DNA of 64,000 nucleotides, taken from contig JACPZX010000085.1 of NCBI GenBank assembly GCA_016195325.1, forward strand, positions 1 through 64,000, read 5' to 3'. The DNA comes from Acidobacteriota bacterium (lineage in GTDB: Bacteria; Acidobacteriota; Polarisedimenticolia; JACPZX01). The notes beneath the pieces were generated by a model. It was not told the DNA's origin. It searched no databases and was given only the letters and a program-made list of their open reading frames with translations. Positions within the stretch are counted from its first letter, which is position 1; the number at the start of each line of letters is the position of its first letter. The position numbers were made by a program, and so were the translations under genes. This document shows positions 61,829-64,000 of the stretch, in pieces.

Positions 61829-62809
61829 ATGAGGACGATCCAGGTGAATTCGAGGCGGAGCTGGCTCGCGGGGACGACGCTCGCGATGCTCGCGGCCGCG
61901 CCGCTCTTCGCGGGGGCGTTCTTCGAGGAGGAGCTGGGGAACGATCCGGCGAAGATCGCCGACCGCGTCAAGATCGATCTGATGAACGGCGGGAAGGGGA
62001 GCGACAGCGGCCGGGGACAGGCCCCCTACATGAAGGCGCTCGGCGCGCCGCCGAAGCGCGTCGCCCTCGTCTCTTTCTACGTCCGCGACTCGGGGAACTC
62101 GGAGAAGCACCCGTACATGGGGTGGAGCTCGGCGAAGAACGTGAAGGCGAACGCCGTCGACACCTACGCGAACGAGTTCTACGACGCCTCGATCGCGGGA
62201 ATGAAGGCGTCGTTCAAGGCGCACGGGATGGATCTCCTCGCTCCCGATCAATTCCTCGACACGCCGGACAAGAAGCAGGCGTACGAGGCCTTCGAGGTCA
62301 AGGCCGGCGCGACGGCGAGGTTCGTCACGTGGATCTCGAAGAAGGGGGACAAGGACTCGACGCGGCTCGAGGGGGTCCCTGAAGGGTACCGGCTGCTCGC
62401 CCTCCCGTCGGAGAACGACACGAAGTCCAATCACTTCGGCCTCCTCGCGAAGGGAGGGGACGGGAAGCTCTTCGAGAGCGTCGGCCACGATCTCGCGACA
62501 GGTCTCGGCGTCGACGCCGTCGCCTTCCTCTACGCCATCGTCCAGGCCCAGTCGAAGTCGATCGACATGCTCGGCGCGTACATGTACGTTTTCGGCCCGA
62601 ACCCCGTGAAGCGCGACGACGACCCGAGCCTCTACTGGAACGGGCACCAGTACTCGGGGGCGAAGATGAAGTTCGAGGTCTCGTTCGTGAAGACCGATCG
62701 GAAGGGGGTCGCCAACGACGCCGACTTCGCCGGTTTCGCCCCCGTGGCCAAGGCCTTGTCCGACGCGATCGGCGACGATCTCGTCGCCCGCACGAGCGGG
62801 AAGGATTGA
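61829..62809 (+). CDS. Secreted hypothetical protein
   Basis: 326 residues. Signal peptide ~9-29 (SWLAGTTLAMLAAAPLFAGA). Mature protein alpha/beta without catalytic motifs I know: KVKIDLMNG-like start, KRVALVSFYVRDSGNSE, SIDMLGAYMYVFGPNP. AGGGAGGAG lies about seven bases before ATG 61829. First of two secreted unknowns; the spacing (9 bases) indicates an operon. Confidence 0.75.
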   Translation: MRTIQVNSRRSWLAGTTLAMLAAAPLFAGAFFEEELGNDPAKIADRVKIDLMNGGKGSDSGRGQAPYMKALGAPPKRVALVSFYVRDSGNSEKHPYMGWSSAKNVKANAVDTYANEFYDASIAGMKASFKAHGMDLLAPDQFLDTPDKKQAYEAFEVKAGATARFVTWISKKGDKDSTRLEGVPEGYRLLALPSENDTKSNHFGLLAKGGDGKLFESVGHDLATGLGVDAVAFLYAIVQAQSKSIDMLGAYMYVFGPNPVKRDDDPSLYWNGHQYSGAKMKFEVSFVKTDRKGVANDADFAGFAPVAKALSDAIGDDLVARTSGKD

Positions 62810-62818
62810 GGCGAGGCG

Positions 62819-63616
62819 ATGAGAAGTCTTTTCCGCGCGCTGACCGCGGCGCTCGTTCTCCTCCTCGTCGCCTCCCCTTCGCTCGCGAAGTCGAAGCACG
62901 AGGACGACGAGCCGGACCTGACCGGCAGCTACGCGATCACGAAGGCTCAGATCCCCTCGGTGGGAGAGTTCACGGGAACCCTGGAGATCAAGCAGGGGAA
63001 GCGGCTCGGCGACAAGAAGCACGGGATGATCATGTGGGACCTCACGTGGAAGATCGCGGGGTCGGATCGGACGATCCACGGCTTCGGCGTCATGATCAAC
63101 GACGCGCTGATCGCGGCGTACGGACCCGGCGACGACTACGGCCTCTCCGTCTACTACAAGATCCCGCGCGGCGGCCGCCAGGAGTGGATGATCGCGGACG
63201 ACACGCTCGAGGGGATGTGGTTCAACCCGAAGGGGTTCATGGGGGAGGAGGGGCTCCGCGGATCGCTCGAGTCGTGGGACGGCGCGTACCGGCTGCACGG
63301 CCACACGAGCGGATCGGACGGCCCGTCGCATCCGTACGACGGCAAGGTCGAGATGACGACCGACGATGTCCTCGTCCACATGCGCTGGACCGGGACGTAC
63401 CGCAAGGGAATCGACAAGCCCTTCGCGTACGACGCCCTGGGCCTCGCGATCCCCGGCGGCCTCCTCGTCGCCGCGTGGGGGCCCGAGAAGGAGATCGCCG
63501 TCGGCACCTTCCTCTTCGAGGGGAAGGAACTGACCGGCATCCACGCGGAATCGGGGGGGACGGGGATGCAGAAGCTCACGATTCCCGACGACGTGGCGGC
63601 GCGTCGGGTGCGATAA
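62819..63616 (+). CDS. Secreted hypothetical beta protein
   Basis: 265 residues. Signal peptide 1-23 (ALTAALVLLLVASPSLAKS). Beta-rich: DLTGSYAITKAQIPSVGEFTGTLEI, then four or five more strands with LYMWNP-like and GGLLVAAWGPEKEIAVGTFLF pieces. No recognised family. Nine bases after the previous gene and 10 before the aminotransferase, so probably the same operon. Confidence 0.72.
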   Translation: MRSLFRALTAALVLLLVASPSLAKSKHEDDEPDLTGSYAITKAQIPSVGEFTGTLEIKQGKRLGDKKHGMIMWDLTWKIAGSDRTIHGFGVMINDALIAAYGPGDDYGLSVYYKIPRGGRQEWMIADDTLEGMWFNPKGFMGEEGLRGSLESWDGAYRLHGHTSGSDGPSHPYDGKVEMTTDDVLVHMRWTGTYRKGIDKPFAYDALGLAIPGGLLVAAWGPEKEIAVGTFLFEGKELTGIHAESGGTGMQKLTIPDDVAARRVR

Positions 63617-63626
63617 TGCGCCCCCT

Positions 63627-64000
63627 ATGGGCTTCCTCCGCTACGTCCCCCCGATGGGGATCTACGAGACGCTCTACGCCTTCCTCGCGGCCTTCGGCAC
63701 GCCCATGGGAGATCCGGGGACGCATCCTTGGAGCCAGGGGTTTCCCCGGACCGACCAACTCCCGGGCGGACCGCCGCTTCCTCCGTCGGTTGAAGTTCCT
63801 CAGGCTGATCTGAAGTACCCGAAGGCCTGGGGTCAGCCGGCGCTCCGCGAGGCGATCGCGGGATACTATCGGCGGCACTACGGCGCTTCGATCGTCGCCG
63901 ACAACGTCATGGTTTTCGCGGGGGGACGCCCTGCTCTTCTCGCGGTCCTCCTCTTCCTCGAGCGCGACGTCACAGTGCGGATCGCCGAGACGGAGTACAC
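63627..64000 (+). CDS. PLP-dependent aminotransferase, class I/II (3' partial)
   Basis: Starts ATG 63627 and runs off the window with about 124 residues. The start GFLRYVPPMGIYETL and the block LKYPKAWGQPALREAIAGYYRRHYG resemble class I/II aminotransferases, where YP..G...LR.AIA..Y leads to the PLP site. The PLP Lys lies beyond the window. Confidence 0.85.
   Translation, partial: MGFLRYVPPMGIYETLYAFLAAFGTPMGDPGTHPWSQGFPRTDQLPGGPPLPPSVEVPQADLKYPKAWGQPALREAIAGYYRRHYGASIVADNVMVFAGGRPALLAVLLFLERDVTVRIAETEY

Overview
The window is a GC-rich (visibly well above 60%), gene-dense bacterial chromosome segment. It carries about 60 protein genes and no tRNA, rRNA, CRISPR array, transposase or phage gene that I could find. 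The mix suggests an acidobacterial or related deep-branching soil/sediment lineage: a Ser/Thr kinase fused to a TolB/WD40-like propeller, a propeller sensor histidine kinase with a NarL-type regulator, FecR-DUF6600, M28 and M61-like secreted peptidases, TPR-CHAT proteins and SRPBCC proteins. This placement is inference from gene content. Housekeeping anchors are def-fmt-rsmB, rarA, tatD and an IleS2-type isoleucyl-tRNA synthetase.

Region by region: (1) 1-6440 holds the end of an M48-like metalloprotease with TPRs, a large TPR-CHAT protease gene broken by one in-frame TGA, a beta-rich unknown and a protein with HEXXGH and EEAAAD zinc-protease-like motifs. It reads as a proteolysis-themed operon and is the most promising candidate for an undescribed system. 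(2) 6570-7543 holds two small unknowns. (3) 7733-12393 is a catabolic operon: aldehyde dehydrogenase, two crotonase-fold enzymes (one like cyclohexadiene-carbonyl-CoA hydratase), a zinc-type dehydrogenase and an orphan GHKL ATPase domain. (4) 12390-16750 holds a degenerate malate/lactate-dehydrogenase homologue, a HEAT-like secreted protein, a small secreted protein with an apparent CTG start and a FecR-DUF6600 protein. (5) 17091-25515 holds a cyclic-nucleotide-binding TPR protein, def-fmt-rsmB, rarA, and both subunits of DNA topoisomerase VI, which is unusual in bacteria. (6) 25681-30855 holds small secreted, J-domain-like, Lon-N, ferredoxin, prohibitin-like and trypsin-like genes, plus a 36-residue basic protein gene. 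(7) 31350-42048 holds an OPT transporter, TatD, a methyltransferase, a GST, a radical-SAM-like protein with an incomplete cysteine motif, an M28 peptidase, an SRPBCC protein, an aldo/keto reductase, an outer-membrane barrel, a Cys-rich secreted protein and DUF502. (8) 42644-46452 is a tandem pair of secreted proteins built from four-cysteine repeats, each with a textbook terminator. (9) 46449-57733 holds an AI-2E family exporter, a quinone oxidoreductase translationally coupled to the Ser/Thr kinase, a serine hydrolase, an M61-like protein lacking its catalytic Glu, and ileS. (10) 57856-64000 holds the two-component system, an orphan LuxR HTH, two secreted unknowns and the start of an aminotransferase.

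Two themes recur. Several enzyme-family proteins have lost a key residue (M61-like HHxxH, radical-SAM-like loop with two Cys, J-domain without HPD, MDH-like without the catalytic His, GHKL without the N-box Asn), suggesting many non-catalytic paralogues. Four of ten convergent gene pairs end in the same palindromic CTAG, so that both genes share overlapping TAG stops.
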